Positions 1 through 8,686 of a DNA stretch of 64,000 bases are shown piece after piece; within the stretch, counting starts at the first letter, position 1, and every line of letters starts with the position of its first letter. This stretch comes from Guyparkeria hydrothermalis. Lineage in GTDB: Bacteria; Pseudomonadota; Gammaproteobacteria; Halothiobacillales; Halothiobacillaceae. Made by a program: the position numbers and the translations under genes. The notes under the pieces were generated by a model. That model worked only from the letters and a program-made list of their open reading frames with translations, ran no database searches and was not told where the DNA came from. The stretch lies in contig NZ_JAJSED010000001.1 of NCBI RefSeq assembly GCF_023555385.1, positions 1,647,501 through 1,711,500 of the forward strand. The letters run 5' to 3'.

Positions 1-861
1 TCGGCCGGGGGCACCATCCGTGGCTCCCTGTACCAGTCCGCCGTCGCAGCGGGCGTTCCTCCGGCGCAGATCATGCAACTGGCGGAAGTGTTCGGCTGGA
101 AGCTCGATTTCCTGCGTGATGCCCGCGACGGCGACCAGTTCCGGCTGATCTACGAGGTACGCGAGCGCAAAGGCGAGCGCCTGGGCGTCGGCCACATCGT
201 GGCCGCCGAATACGTCAATCGCGGCAAGCGCTACAAGGCCGTTCGCTATACCTCGCCGGACGGCACCGCCGGCTATTACGAGCCGGATGGCAGCAGCCTC
301 GAGCGCGGCTTCCTGCGCTACCCGGTGGAGTTCTCGCGCATCAGCTCGAGCTTCAACCCGAATCGCCTCCATCCGATCCACAACACCGTGCGTCCCCACA
401 ACGGGGTCGACCTGGCCGCCCCCACCGGCACCTCGGTCAAGTCGGCCGCCTCCGGACGTGTCACCTTCGTTGGCTGGAAGCACGGTTACGGCAAGGTCGT
501 CCAGGTACGCCACGACAGCAAGAACGAGACGCTCTACGCCCACCTGTCCGGCTTCAAGGCAAACCTCAAGCGCGGCGCGAACGTGGACAAGGGCTCGACC
601 ATCGGCTACGTCGGCATGACCGGCGCGGCGACCGGCCCGCACTTGCACTACGAATTCCGGGTAAACGGCAAACCGCTCGATCCGCTCAAGGTCGACCTGC
701 CCGAAGCGAACCCGATCGCCTCGGAGGACCGCAAGGACTTCATCGCCCAGACCCGACAGCCGCTCGAGCAGCTCGCCCGCATTCAGATCGACGTCGAGGG
801 TGAGCAGCCGGTCCACCTGGCCAGCAACGAGCGTGCTGCCGGCGACACGAGTGGCGAGTGA
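1..861 (+). CDS. M23 family murein endopeptidase (5' truncated by window)
   Basis: The reading frame is open from base 1, so the N-terminus lies outside the window; 286 residues are visible. The C-terminal half is a LytM/M23 zinc peptidase domain with an HNGVD metal motif, a YAHLSG segment and the catalytic HLHYEF motif. The visible N-terminal part, with a FGWKLDFLRDARDGDQF stretch, resembles the domain before LytM in MepM/OapA-type proteins. Family role: cleavage of peptidoglycan cross-links in the periplasm, for cell-wall growth or daughter-cell separation. An Asp/Glu-rich tail of about 50 residues follows the catalytic domain. The next gene, anmK, recycles cell-wall sugars and overlaps its stop region, so the pair makes functional sense. 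The family is sure; the exact substrate bond is not visible. Confidence 0.9.
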   Translation, partial: SAGGTIRGSLYQSAVAAGVPPAQIMQLAEVFGWKLDFLRDARDGDQFRLIYEVRERKGERLGVGHIVAAEYVNRGKRYKAVRYTSPDGTAGYYEPDGSSLERGFLRYPVEFSRISSSFNPNRLHPIHNTVRPHNGVDLAAPTGTSVKSAASGRVTFVGWKHGYGKVVQVRHDSKNETLYAHLSGFKANLKRGANVDKGSTIGYVGMTGAATGPHLHYEFRVNGKPLDPLKVDLPEANPIASEDRKDFIAQTRQPLEQLARIQIDVEGEQPVHLASNERAAGDTSGE

Positions 862-2014
862 CCCTCAGCCTACCGGCCCCGAGTTCTACATCGGGGCCAT
901 GACCGGGACAAGCATCGACGGACTCGATCTCTGTCTCTGCGACTTCGCCACTCCGACCCCACGCCTGGTGGCCCACCACCAGCATTTGCTCGACGAATCG
1001 CTCGCCACAACCCTGCGCCAGCTTGCCCGCGCCCAGACGGGCGGCCCGCACCCCGAACCGGCTCAGGACGCCATCGACCGACTCGGCGTGGCCGACCGTC
1101 AACTGGCGGAGGCCGTGGCGGCGGGCGTGGATCGCCTGCTCGCTGACGCCAAGATCCCGGCCAGCGCAATCCGCGCGATCGGCTCGCACGGCCAGACCGT
1201 CCGCCACCGGCCGGGCTGGGGCGACACCTCGTTCACCCTGCAGCTCGGCGATCCCAGTCGCATTGCCGAGCTGACCGGCATTACCGTGACCGCCGACTTT
1301 CGCCGCCGCGACATGGCCGCCGGCGGCCAGGGCGCGCCACTCGCCCCGCCGGCCCATGCCGCCCTGTTTCCGCCCGGAGCCGAGGGCCGCATCGTGATCA
1401 ACCTCGGCGGGATCGCCAATGCCTCCATCTTGCTCCCGGGTGCGGAGCCGCTCGGCTTCGACACGGGCCCCGCCAACACCCTGATGGATGCCTGGCATGC
1501 ACGTCACCGCGGCGGCCCGTTCGATCACGACGGCCGCTGGGCCGCTAGCGGCCAGGTCAGCAAGCCACTGCTGACGACCCTGCTCTCCGACCCGTTCTTC
1601 GCCAGCCCGGCGCCGAAATCGACCGGCCCCGAACACTTTCACCTCGACTGGCTGCGGAGACGCGGCGCCGAGCAGCTGACCTCGCTGCCGGCCGAGGACG
1701 TGCAGGCAACCCTGCTGGAGCTGACGGTGGAAAGTGTCGCCGGCGCCATCGCCCCGTGGCTGGACGAGCGACCGGCCATGCCGGTCACGCTCTGCGGCGG
1801 CGGCGCCTACAACCAGCGACTGGTCGAACGGCTGCGTGAGCGGCTGGACACATCGGTGGAAAGCAGCGCCGCGCTGGGGATCGCGCCGGAATGCGTCGAA
1901 GGGGCGGCATTTGCCTGGCTGGCCAGACAGTTGCTCAACGGCAGGCCCGGCAACGCCCCCGCTGTCACGGGCGCGGCCGGGCCACGGGTGCTAGGAGGGA
2001 TCTACCCCGCCTGA
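851..2014 (+). CDS. anmK: anhydro-N-acetylmuramic acid kinase
   Basis: AnmK phosphorylates and opens 1,6-anhydro-MurNAc released during murein turnover, giving MurNAc-6-phosphate. The protein shows the diagnostic N-terminal GAMTGTSIDGLD segment, the GSHGQTVRHRP region, the FDTGPANTLMDAW motif and the C-terminal CGGGAYN nucleotide-binding motif. I place the start at the GTG at 851, which overlaps the end of the upstream peptidase and leaves a short lead before the conserved core. An in-frame GTG at 800 would add 17 residues that do not resemble the family. The length, about 387 residues, is slightly above the usual 370. It is probably cotranscribed with the M23 peptidase, linking wall hydrolysis with recycling. 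Confidence 0.93.
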   Translation: MASDPQPTGPEFYIGAMTGTSIDGLDLCLCDFATPTPRLVAHHQHLLDESLATTLRQLARAQTGGPHPEPAQDAIDRLGVADRQLAEAVAAGVDRLLADAKIPASAIRAIGSHGQTVRHRPGWGDTSFTLQLGDPSRIAELTGITVTADFRRRDMAAGGQGAPLAPPAHAALFPPGAEGRIVINLGGIANASILLPGAEPLGFDTGPANTLMDAWHARHRGGPFDHDGRWAASGQVSKPLLTTLLSDPFFASPAPKSTGPEHFHLDWLRRRGAEQLTSLPAEDVQATLLELTVESVAGAIAPWLDERPAMPVTLCGGGAYNQRLVERLRERLDTSVESSAALGIAPECVEGAAFAWLARQLLNGRPGNAPAVTGAAGPRVLGGIYPA

Positions 2015-2022
2015 TGGCGGGG
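2005..2022. terminator. hairpin between convergent anmK and gltA
   Basis: A perfect 7-bp stem (ccccgcc / ggcgggg) with a tgat loop overlaps the anmK stop codon and sits 8 bases from the end of the citrate synthase gene on the other strand. There is no clear U-tract, so termination is inferred from position and the GC stem. Confidence 0.45.
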
Positions 2023-2029
2023 TGGCCGA

Positions 2030-3184
2030 TCAGCGGGCGCCGATCGGCCGGTAGTCGCGCGGGCTTTCGCCGACGTAGACCTGGGTCGGGCGGTAGATGC
2101 GGTTGTTCGCAATCTGCTCCTTCCAGTGCGCCAGCCAGCCGGCCGTGCGCGAGATGGCAAAGATCGGCGTGAACTGGTCGCGCGGAATGCCGAGCTCGGC
2201 ATAGAGCAGACCCGAATAGAAGTCGACGTTCGGGTAGACGCCCTTGCCGGCGAGATGCTCGGCCGCCTGGGTCTCGAGCTCGCGGGCGATCTCGTACAGC
2301 GGCGAGAGCTGACCGCCGCGATGCTCGCGCAGTTGCTCGAGCAGACCCTGCAGGATGTCGGCGCGCGGGTCCTTGACCTTGTACTCGCGGTGGCCGAAGC
2401 CCCAGATCACCTCCTTGTTGGTCAACTTCTGCTGCAACCACGGGCCAACGTTCTCGACCGACCCGATCTCGTCGAGCATGTTCAGCACGCGCTGGTTGGC
2501 ACCACCGTGCAGCGGACCGGCCAGGGTGCCGATCGCCGAGGCAACCACCAGGTTGGGCGGGGCGAGGGTCGAGCCACAGACCAGCGAGGCGAAGGTCGAG
2601 GCATTGAGCGTGTGCTCGGCGTGCAGGATCAGGCAGGCATCCATGATGCGCGCCTCGATCGGGTCCGGCTCGCGCTCGGTCATCATGTAGAGAAAGTTCT
2701 CCGCATAGGAAAGGTCCGAGCGCGGCTGGACCGGGTCGTCACCCTTGCGGATGTGCTCCCACATCGCCACCAGCGTCGACATGCTGGCGAGGATCTTGAT
2801 GATCATCTGCTCGACGAACTCGCTGTCGGCGTTGATGCCGTTCGCCGTCATGCGCTCCTGCCCCGGATAGAACATCCCGAGACTGGCCACGCAGGTCTGC
2901 AGCGCTTCCATGGGATGCCCGTCGATGGGCAGGAACTTCATGATGTCGCGAACGTTGTACTTCACGCGCCGGTTGCGGCGCAGCTCGGCGTCGAATTCCG
3001 CCAGCTCGAGTGCCGTCGGCAAGTCGCCGTGGATCAGCACCCACGCGGTCTCCTCGAACGTGCTCTGGCGAGCCAGATCCACGATGCGGTAACCACGATA
3101 GGTCAGGAGACCGGCCTGACCGTCCAGATACGAAATGGCAGATTGCGCCGCCGGCACACCCTGCAAACCCGGTACGAAATCCAT
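2030..3184 (-). CDS. gltA: citrate synthase
   Basis: Condenses oxaloacetate with acetyl-CoA at entry to the TCA cycle. Visible family marks are the GQAGLLTYRGYRI N-terminal segment, LHGGANQRVLNML around the first catalytic His, GFGHREYKVKDPRA around the second, and the C-terminal NVDFYSGLLYAELGIP with the catalytic Asp. At 384 residues it is of the shorter type that lacks the long N-terminal extension of E. coli GltA. A 2-methylcitrate synthase (PrpC) cannot be excluded by eye, but no prp genes are nearby. The ATG at 3184 has an AAGGCG-like Shine-Dalgarno; a TTG further upstream lies inside a terminator hairpin and was not used. Confidence 0.9.
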   Translation of the reverse strand: MDFVPGLQGVPAAQSAISYLDGQAGLLTYRGYRIVDLARQSTFEETAWVLIHGDLPTALELAEFDAELRRNRRVKYNVRDIMKFLPIDGHPMEALQTCVASLGMFYPGQERMTANGINADSEFVEQMIIKILASMSTLVAMWEHIRKGDDPVQPRSDLSYAENFLYMMTEREPDPIEARIMDACLILHAEHTLNASTFASLVCGSTLAPPNLVVASAIGTLAGPLHGGANQRVLNMLDEIGSVENVGPWLQQKLTNKEVIWGFGHREYKVKDPRADILQGLLEQLREHRGGQLSPLYEIARELETQAAEHLAGKGVYPNVDFYSGLLYAELGIPRDQFTPIFAISRTAGWLAHWKEQIANNRIYRPTQVYVGESPRDYRPIGAR

Positions 3185-3215
3185 CGACAACGCCTTGTAA
3201 AAACCCTGGAAACGC

Positions 3216-3240
3216 AAGGCGCGGGCTGTGCCCGCGCCTT
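3216..3240 (-). terminator. strong hairpin after erpA
   Basis: An 11-bp perfect stem (aaggcgcgggc / gcccgcgcctt) with a tgt loop lies between the end of erpA and the start of gltA on the same strand. The following U-run is short (gcguuucc), so it may terminate erpA transcripts only partly and let some readthrough reach gltA. Confidence 0.55.
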
Positions 3241-3253
3241 GACCCGAACGGAA

Positions 3254-3628
3254 TCAGATCGAGAACGAGGAGCCGCAGCCGCAGGTGGTCGCGGCGTTGG
3301 GGTTGCGGATCACGAACTGCGCGCCGGAGACATCTTCTTTGTAGTCGATCTCCGCGCCCTCGAGGTACTGGATGCTCATCGGGTCGACCAGCAGGGTCAC
3401 CCCCGAGCGCTCCACCGCCGTGTCATCCGGCTGGGCCTCCTCCTCGAACATAAAGCCGTACTGGAAGCCCGAGCAGCCGCCCCCGGTGATGAACACGCGC
3501 AGCTTCAGATCGGGATTGCCTTCCTCCTCGATCAGGGACTGGACCTTGCGCGCCGCATTCTCGGTAAAAACCAGCGGCGTGGCGTCGGCGGCCGGTTCGG
3601 CCACCATGGTATCGGTTGCGTCAGCCAT
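3254..3628 (-). CDS. erpA: iron-sulfur cluster insertion protein ErpA
   Basis: An A-type carrier that delivers [2Fe-2S]/[4Fe-4S] clusters to apo-proteins. The 124-residue protein has the three conserved cysteines in [11 protein letters not shown] and the C-terminal [11 protein letters not shown] motif. An Asp-rich [16 protein letters not shown] segment lies between them, as expected for the HesB/IscA fold. I use the ATG at 3628 (MADATDTMV). The open frame extends 22 residues upstream, but that stretch has no family similarity. The gene lies 112 bases downstream of argC on the same strand. It may share a transcript with argC, although an independent promoter in that gap is possible. Confidence 0.93.
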   Translation of the reverse strand: MADATDTMVAEPAADATPLVFTENAARKVQSLIEEEGNPDLKLRVFITGGGCSGFQYGFMFEEEAQPDDTAVERSGVTLLVDPMSIQYLEGAEIDYKEDVSGAQFVIRNPNAATTCGCGSSFSI

Positions 3629-3739
3629 CGCGTTCACCTCAATCGATTGCGCGCCCGGTCGGCCGGCATCAGCCTGCCGGACCGGCAAACCCACAGTCTA
3701 TCAGACCATTGGCCGATTCATGTCAGCCGGCCACCCCGT

Positions 3740-4771
3740 TTACGGCGACAGGGCGACCAACTCGAGACCGGCGGTTTCCGAGCAGCCAAGCATCAGGTTC
3801 ATGTTCTGCACCGCCTGGCCGGCCGCGCCCTTGACCAGGTTGTCGATGACGCTCGAGACCACGAGCATCGGGCCATCCAGGGGACGGTGGACCGCCATGC
3901 GGCACAGATTGTTCCCGCGCACGCTGCGGGTTTCCGGATGGCTGTTCGGCGGCATCACGTCGACGAATGGCTCCTCGGCATAATAGCGCTCGTAACGCTG
4001 CTGCAGATCGTCCGGCTCGCCCGCCAGCGGCAAGTAGACGGTTGACTCGATGCCGCGCACCATCGGCACCAGGTGCGGCACGAACGTCAGACCGATCTCG
4101 CGCTCGGCCACCGCGGTGAGCGTCTGGCGGATCTCCGGCTGGTGGCGATGACCGGCGGCGGCATAGGTGCGCACGCTCTCGCCGGCCTCGGCCATCAAGG
4201 TGTGCACCGCCGCGGAACGGCCGGCGCCGCTCGCGCCGGACTTGGTGTCAGCGACAATCCGCTCGTGCTCGACCCAGTCCATACCCATCACCGGCAGGAT
4301 GGCCAGCGTGGTGGCCGTGACATGGCAACCGGGGTTGGCGACCAGCTGCGCGCCGCGGATCTCGTCCCGGTAGAGCTCGGGCAGCCCGTATACCGCCTGA
4401 TCGACCCACTCGGGCGAGGCATGCTCCATCCCGTACCAGCGCGACCAGACATCGAGATCCTTGAGGCGATAGTCGGCCGCGAGGTCAATCACCCGCACGC
4501 CTTTCTCGAGCAACGCCGGGGCTTCCTGCATGGCAATGCCGTTGGGCGTGGCGAAGAACACCAGATCGCAGGCGTCCAGATCCGTCTCGCCGGGCTCGCT
4601 GAACACCAGGTCGGTATGACCGCGCAGGCTCGGATAGAGATCGTCCACCCGTCGCCCCGCCTCGCCGCGGGAGGTCATGGCCACCACCTCGACCTCCGGG
4701 TGATGGGCCAACAGGCGCATCAACTCGACCCCGGTATACCCGGTGCCGCCGACGATTCCGATCTTCTTCAT
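3740..4771 (-). CDS. argC: N-acetyl-gamma-glutamyl-phosphate reductase
   Basis: Third step of arginine synthesis: NADPH-dependent reduction of N-acetylglutamyl phosphate to the semialdehyde. The N-terminus carries the Rossmann motif [13 protein letters not shown]. The active-site cysteine is in [12 protein letters not shown] at about residue 150. The C-terminal half has the expected GHRHQPEI and [12 protein letters not shown] segments. Its length of 343 residues is typical of the family. No other arg gene lies in the window. An AGGAG sits 12 bases before the ATG, which is a long but acceptable spacing. Confidence 0.95.
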   Translation of the reverse strand: MKKIGIVGGTGYTGVELMRLLAHHPEVEVVAMTSRGEAGRRVDDLYPSLRGHTDLVFSEPGETDLDACDLVFFATPNGIAMQEAPALLEKGVRVIDLAADYRLKDLDVWSRWYGMEHASPEWVDQAVYGLPELYRDEIRGAQLVANPGCHVTATTLAILPVMGMDWVEHERIVADTKSGASGAGRSAAVHTLMAEAGESVRTYAAAGHRHQPEIRQTLTAVAEREIGLTFVPHLVPMVRGIESTVYLPLAGEPDDLQQRYERYYAEEPFVDVMPPNSHPETRSVRGNNLCRMAVHRPLDGPMLVVSSVIDNLVKGAAGQAVQNMNLMLGCSETAGLELVALSP

Positions 4772-4937
4772 TGCTGTGCTCGACTCCTGGTGCGTGGGCT
4801 TTTCGACCGGGCGCCACCGAGCGGGCGGCAGCGTTCGAACCCGGCCGATAATCGTGGCATATTAGCAGGGCTTTGCGGCGGCTCTGCCGTCGCGTCCGAC
4901 CGCTCACCGCTCTTTCTTCCCCCGGGAGGCCCGGCCT

Positions 4938-6890
4938 GTGACCGCTCTGCTCGCCCGCATCCAGGACTGGCTCGGCCGACCGCTGAGTCGGTTCATCGAG
5001 CGGCTCCGGCTGCGGCTGGCCCAGCCGGATGCGCTACTGCAGGTGACGTTGCTGGGCCTGTTCGCGGGGCTCGTCGCCGCACTGATGGTGGTCGCCTTCC
5101 GCCTCGCGCTGGAAGGGCTCCAGGTCTACGGACTCGGGCTGCCCGGCGCCGAACGCTACGAATCCCTGCCGGCCGAATGGCGACTGCTGCTGCCCGTCGG
5201 CGGCGCCCTGATCCTGGGCCTCGCGTTCCACCTGTTGCCCATCGGCATGCGCAACGTCGGCGTGGGTCACGTGATCATCCGCTTTCACCGCTTCGGCGCC
5301 GACCTGCCGTGGCAGAACGCCATCGTGCAGTTCTTCGCCGGCATATGGGGCCTGCTGATCGGCCTGACCGGCGGGCGCGAGGGGCCGGGCATTCATCTCG
5401 GCGCCTTCGGCGGCAGCCTGATCGGCCACACCCTCGGCCTGCCGAACAACAGCGTGCGCACGCTGTCAGGCTGTGGCGTGGCCGCGGCCATCTCGGCCGC
5501 CTTCAACACGCCGCTGGCCGGGGTGATCTTCGCGCTCGAAGTGGTGATCAAGCAATACACGCTCGCGAGCTTCCTGCCGGTCATCCTCGCCTCGTCGATG
5601 GGCGCACTGCTCGCCACCACTGTCTTCGGCCCGGAGGCGGTATTCAACATCGAGATCCACCAGCAGATGTCCTTCTGGGAAGTGCCCACGCTGCTGGGAC
5701 TGGGCTTGGTGATCGGCGCGATGGCAGCCGGCTATATCCAGATCATCGAGGGCACCATCGCGCGCAGCTGGAAATGGCCGGTCTGGGCCCGGTTCACCGC
5801 CGCCGGGGTGGCGACCGGCATCGTCGGCTTCTGGGTGCCGGAGGTGCTTGGCATCGGCTACGACACCACGGATCTGGTTGCCGCCGCCGAACTGACGCTC
5901 GGCGCCCTGCTGGTGGTCGCGCTGGCGAAGTGGCTGCTGGCCAGCGTGACCGTCGGCCTGGGCCTGCCGGTGGGCACCATCGCCCCGATCCTGATGATCG
6001 GCGCCATGGTCGGCGGCACGCTCGGCAGCCTGCTCTATCACCTCGACCAGATCCCGCTGGCCGACGTGGCCTTCTACACGGTGCTGGGCATGGGCGCGAT
6101 GATGGGCGCGACCCTGCAGGCGCCGCTGGCCGCCCTGGCGGCAGTACTGGAACTGACCAGCGACACCGGCGCGATCCTGCCGGCGATGATCACCATCGTC
6201 GTCTCGGGACTGGTCAGCCGCATGGTCTTCGGCAAGGATGCGCTTTACGACGCCATGCTGCGGGCCAACGACCAGCAAATGCCGGGGCCGTCGCTGTGGT
6301 TCAACGGCGACAACATCGGCGTGTCGAGCATCATCGAGCGGCGAGTCGCCGAGGTGACCTGCCCCTGCAACCTGGCCCGCTTCGAACAGGCGCTGGAGGA
6401 CAAGCCGGCCTGGATCGTCCTGCGTGACGAGGAACGTAACGCCATGGGCGTGATCCGCTACGCCCCGGCCCGGGCCGCTTATGACCAGATCTTCAATCAG
6501 GCGCTGTTCGATGCACAGGCCGAGGCCGACCGGGCTGCCAGGGAACAAGCCGAGCCGAACCTGGATGAGGCGGCCACAACCCTCGACGAGGGCAGCGAGG
6601 CGCCTGCCACCCGGCCGGAGGAGACCGAAGAGGCGACCGCGCAGACGGCGGATGCCGAGGTGCTGGCCGCGAACGTACGCGAGAACGTCGTCATCGACCC
6701 GGCAGAGATCAGCGGTTTCTACCGTGCCGCCGACGTCGAAGTGGGCTTCACGCTCACCCAGGCGCAGCGCGTGATGCGGGAGCAGGATGTCGGCGTCCTG
6801 GTCGCGCGCCGCATGCTCGGCTCCAAGCAGGCCCGCACGCTGGGCGTGATGACCGCAGCGATGCTCGAGCAGGCAATCGTGGAACGTTGA
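4938..6890 (+). CDS. ClC family chloride channel/transporter with degenerate C-terminal CBS region
   Basis: A membrane protein with about ten hydrophobic segments in the first 420 residues. The ClC signature GREGPGIHLGAFGGS lies at about residues 146-160, with the gating glutamate in GREGP, followed by a FNTPLAGVIFALE segment. By eye, the position of the E. coli ClC proton-relay Glu203 is Val here (ALEVV), which may change coupling. The roughly 180-residue cytoplasmic tail has an Ala/Glu-rich insert and then a CBS-like strand-helix pattern (residues 595-650). The start is the GTG at 4938 with GGGAGGC upstream. ClcB-type antiporters in bacteria take part in acid resistance or anion homeostasis. 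It stands alone and is transcribed divergently from argC. Confidence 0.88.
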   Translation: MTALLARIQDWLGRPLSRFIERLRLRLAQPDALLQVTLLGLFAGLVAALMVVAFRLALEGLQVYGLGLPGAERYESLPAEWRLLLPVGGALILGLAFHLLPIGMRNVGVGHVIIRFHRFGADLPWQNAIVQFFAGIWGLLIGLTGGREGPGIHLGAFGGSLIGHTLGLPNNSVRTLSGCGVAAAISAAFNTPLAGVIFALEVVIKQYTLASFLPVILASSMGALLATTVFGPEAVFNIEIHQQMSFWEVPTLLGLGLVIGAMAAGYIQIIEGTIARSWKWPVWARFTAAGVATGIVGFWVPEVLGIGYDTTDLVAAAELTLGALLVVALAKWLLASVTVGLGLPVGTIAPILMIGAMVGGTLGSLLYHLDQIPLADVAFYTVLGMGAMMGATLQAPLAALAAVLELTSDTGAILPAMITIVVSGLVSRMVFGKDALYDAMLRANDQQMPGPSLWFNGDNIGVSSIIERRVAEVTCPCNLARFEQALEDKPAWIVLRDEERNAMGVIRYAPARAAYDQIFNQALFDAQAEADRAAREQAEPNLDEAATTLDEGSEAPATRPEETEEATAQTADAEVLAANVRENVVIDPAEISGFYRAADVEVGFTLTQAQRVMREQDVGVLVARRMLGSKQARTLGVMTAAMLEQAIVER

Positions 6891-6983
6891 CGCGCCTCCG
6901 CTCACGGCGGACACTTTGCTCCCCGGCGGCCAGTCCGCCTAGTGCGGGCCGACCGCCTGCTCACTGCCACACGAGGGTTCGAC

Positions 6984-7544
6984 ATGACGCACCGCATCCA
7001 CATCGACCACAGCCGACCCGACGGCAACGCGCCGGCCCATGATGCCGGCCGTCGCCGCCTGCTGCTGGGCGGCGCGGGCGCACTGCTATCGCTGGGCCTA
7101 GCCGGCTGCCAGTCAAAAGAGAGCATCGCGCTCGAGGGCGTGACCGTGCAGCACCTCGACGGCAAGCCGGTTGCCCTGGATTCGATCAAGGGCAAGCCCA
7201 CCGTGATCACCTTCTGGGCGACCACCTGCCCGGGTTGCGTCAAGGAAATCCCCCACATCCAGGACCTGCACGACAAGTACGCCGAGCGTGGCGTCAACGT
7301 GGTGGGGCTGGCCATGAGCTACGACCCGCTCGACCAGATCAACGCCATGGTCAAGCAGAAGGACATGACCTACACCATCTGGCAGGACAAGACGGGGCGT
7401 GGCGCCGAGGTCTTCGGCCCGGTGCGGGTCACGCCGACGACCTTCATCCTCGATCGCGAAGCCCGAATCGCCTATCAGAAGATCGGCCTGGTCGACATGG
7501 ATCGGGTCGAGGGGCTCATCGAGGGCTTGCTCGAATCGGCCTGA
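6984..7544 (+). CDS. TlpA/ResA-like thioredoxin-fold lipoprotein
   Basis: An exported thiol-disulfide oxidoreductase of 186 residues. It has a signal sequence with a RRRLLLGG twin-arginine-like start and a lipobox ending in LAGC, so it is predicted to be lipid-anchored in the periplasm. The redox site is WATTCPGC, a CxxC with Pro between the cysteines, in the usual TlpA context, and a cis-Pro is present in VTPTTFI. Members of this family reduce apocytochrome c or other periplasmic thiols. No ccm genes lie nearby, so the partner is unknown; several cytochrome c genes occur later in the window. The ATG at 6984 follows a GAGGG ribosome site. It ends in a good intrinsic terminator. Confidence 0.85.
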   Translation: MTHRIHIDHSRPDGNAPAHDAGRRRLLLGGAGALLSLGLAGCQSKESIALEGVTVQHLDGKPVALDSIKGKPTVITFWATTCPGCVKEIPHIQDLHDKYAERGVNVVGLAMSYDPLDQINAMVKQKDMTYTIWQDKTGRGAEVFGPVRVTPTTFILDREARIAYQKIGLVDMDRVEGLIEGLLESA

Positions 7545-7558
7545 TCTCCTGCGCCGAC

Positions 7559-7583
7559 AACGCCCCGCGAGCCGGGGCGTTTT
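7559..7583 (+). terminator. intrinsic terminator after the TlpA-like gene
   Basis: A 9-bp perfect stem (aacgccccg / cggggcgtt) with a cgagc loop is followed directly by further T residues. It lies 15 bases after the stop codon. Confidence 0.85.
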
Positions 7584-7615
7584 TCGTTACACTGGGAGCC
7601 TTTGCGCGCGGTGAA

Positions 7616-7745
7616 GTGTCCGCCGCCGTTGATTCTGCAACCTTCAGCGAGTCGGAAAGCGCTTAGCGGCAAGGCATGTCTCGCCGTGAATGGCAACGTC
7701 CTTCACAAGAGACATAACGCCGCCGATGAGCGCTTTCCGGCTCGC
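7616..7745 (+). repeat. structured repeat, family II, copy L
   Basis: About 130 bases with a repeat-specific fold. It opens with a 20-base box starting gtgtccgccgcc. Stem P1 follows (7647-7663 with 7729-7745, 17 bp including one G-U), then a conserved ggcaaggc linker. Stem P2 (7676-7682 with 7709-7715) closes a conserved apical loop beginning ccgtgaatggcaacg, and a conserved aacgccgc block precedes the P1 3' strand. The second copy lies immediately downstream in inverted orientation. The same boxes occur there at the same spacing, but the stem sequences differ and still pair. No coding potential was recognised. It fills the 379-base gap between the TlpA-like gene and map. Confidence 0.75.
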
Positions 7746-7750
7746 CCTCC

Positions 7751-7880
7751 GGGAGCGCGCCTGAGCCGACATTGCGGCGTTGCACCCCTTGCGAAGGACG
7801 TTGCCATTCACGGCAGAGCGCGCCTTGCCCTGTCGGCTCAGGCGCGCTCTGAATGTCACGGAATCAACGGCGGCGGACAC
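7751..7880 (-). repeat. structured repeat, family II, copy R
   Basis: Reverse-strand partner of the copy at 7616-7745, separated from it by five bases. The 20-base opening box is identical (7861-7880 on the plus strand), and so is the apical block (7793-7813). Its P1 stem (7831-7848 with 7753-7770) is a perfect 18-bp helix of a different sequence from copy L. Its P2 stem pairs GCGCUCU with GGGGUGC, using three G-U wobbles that exist only when this strand is read as RNA. The two copies together make a 265-bp locus with perfect terminal inverted repeats, immediately upstream of map. Confidence 0.75.
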
Positions 7881-7923
7881 TAGCGCCGCGGCTGACACAG
7901 TCAGGGGAGCCCGTTTCCAGGTC

Positions 7924-8682
7924 ATGAACATCTCCATCAAGACCCCCGAGGAAATCGAGAGGATCCGCATTGCCAGCCAGCTGGCAGCGGAGGTGCTGGT
8001 GCTGCTGCGCGAGCACGTCAAGCCCGGCGTGACCACCGGCGAGCTCAACGAAATCGCCCACAAGCACATCACCGAAGTCCAGGGCGGCACACCGGCCACG
8101 CTCGGCTACCACGGCTTCCCCGCCTCGATCTGCACCTCGCTCAACCATCAGGTCTGCCACGGCATCCCGGCTGACAAGACCTTGCGTGACGGCGACATCC
8201 TCAATATCGACGTCACCGTGATCAAGGACGGCTGGCACGGCGACACATCGGCGATGTACACGGTCGGCAAACCGTCCGTGCGCGCCCAGCGCCTGATCGA
8301 CGTCACCTACGAGGCCATGATGAAGGGCATCGAGATGGTGCGCCCCGACGCGACCCTCGGCGACATCGGCCACGCCATCCAGACGCATGCCGAAGCGAGC
8401 GGCTTTTCCGTGGTCCGCGAATACTGCGGCCACGGCATCGGCCGCAACTTCCACGAGGACCCGCAGGTGGTCCACTACGGCAAGCCGGGCGAAGGCGTGC
8501 ACCTCAAGGAAGGGATGGTGTTCACCATCGAGCCAATGATCAACGCCGGCAAGAAGGAGATCAAGCTGCTGGGCGACGGCTGGACGGTGGTCACCAAGGA
8601 CCACTCCCTGTCGGCCCAGTGGGAGCACACGGTCGCCGTGACCGCGGACGGGGTCGACATCCTCACCCAGCCGCCGGCCTGA
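7924..8682 (+). CDS. map: type I methionine aminopeptidase
   Basis: Removes the initiator methionine from nascent proteins. The 252-residue protein shows the metal-ligand set of the family: DILNIDVTVIKDGWHGD with the two Asp ligands, GHGIGRNFHEDP with His, FTIEPMIN with Glu, and SAQWEHTVAVT with the last Glu. The substrate-binding YHGFPASICTSLN segment is also present. The ATG at 7924 begins MNISIKTPEE, typical of proteobacterial Map; open frame upstream of it belongs to the repeat. The gene is followed after four bases by glnD. In other gammaproteobacteria map is often linked to glnD, which supports the pairing. Confidence 0.97.
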   Translation: MNISIKTPEEIERIRIASQLAAEVLVLLREHVKPGVTTGELNEIAHKHITEVQGGTPATLGYHGFPASICTSLNHQVCHGIPADKTLRDGDILNIDVTVIKDGWHGDTSAMYTVGKPSVRAQRLIDVTYEAMMKGIEMVRPDATLGDIGHAIQTHAEASGFSVVREYCGHGIGRNFHEDPQVVHYGKPGEGVHLKEGMVFTIEPMINAGKKEIKLLGDGWTVVTKDHSLSAQWEHTVAVTADGVDILTQPPA

Positions 8683-8686
8683 TCCC

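Noticed and set aside
3185-3217. Citrate synthase starting at a TTG at 3217
   Set aside because: That codon lies in the terminator hairpin of erpA; the ATG at 3184 has a ribosome site and matches the family start.
2126-4045. A long plus-strand frame across citrate synthase and erpA
   Set aside because: Both genes on the minus strand have full family motifs; this frame is a shadow.
4073-6427. A 784-residue open frame on the plus strand across argC and the ClC gene
   Set aside because: It is antisense to argC and then out of frame with the ClC gene. Its composition (Arg/Gly/His-rich, no motif) is that of a GC-rich shadow.
7616-7883. Short open frames on both strands within family II repeats
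   Set aside because: They begin or end inside conserved structural boxes, and no ribosome site or protein motif is visible.
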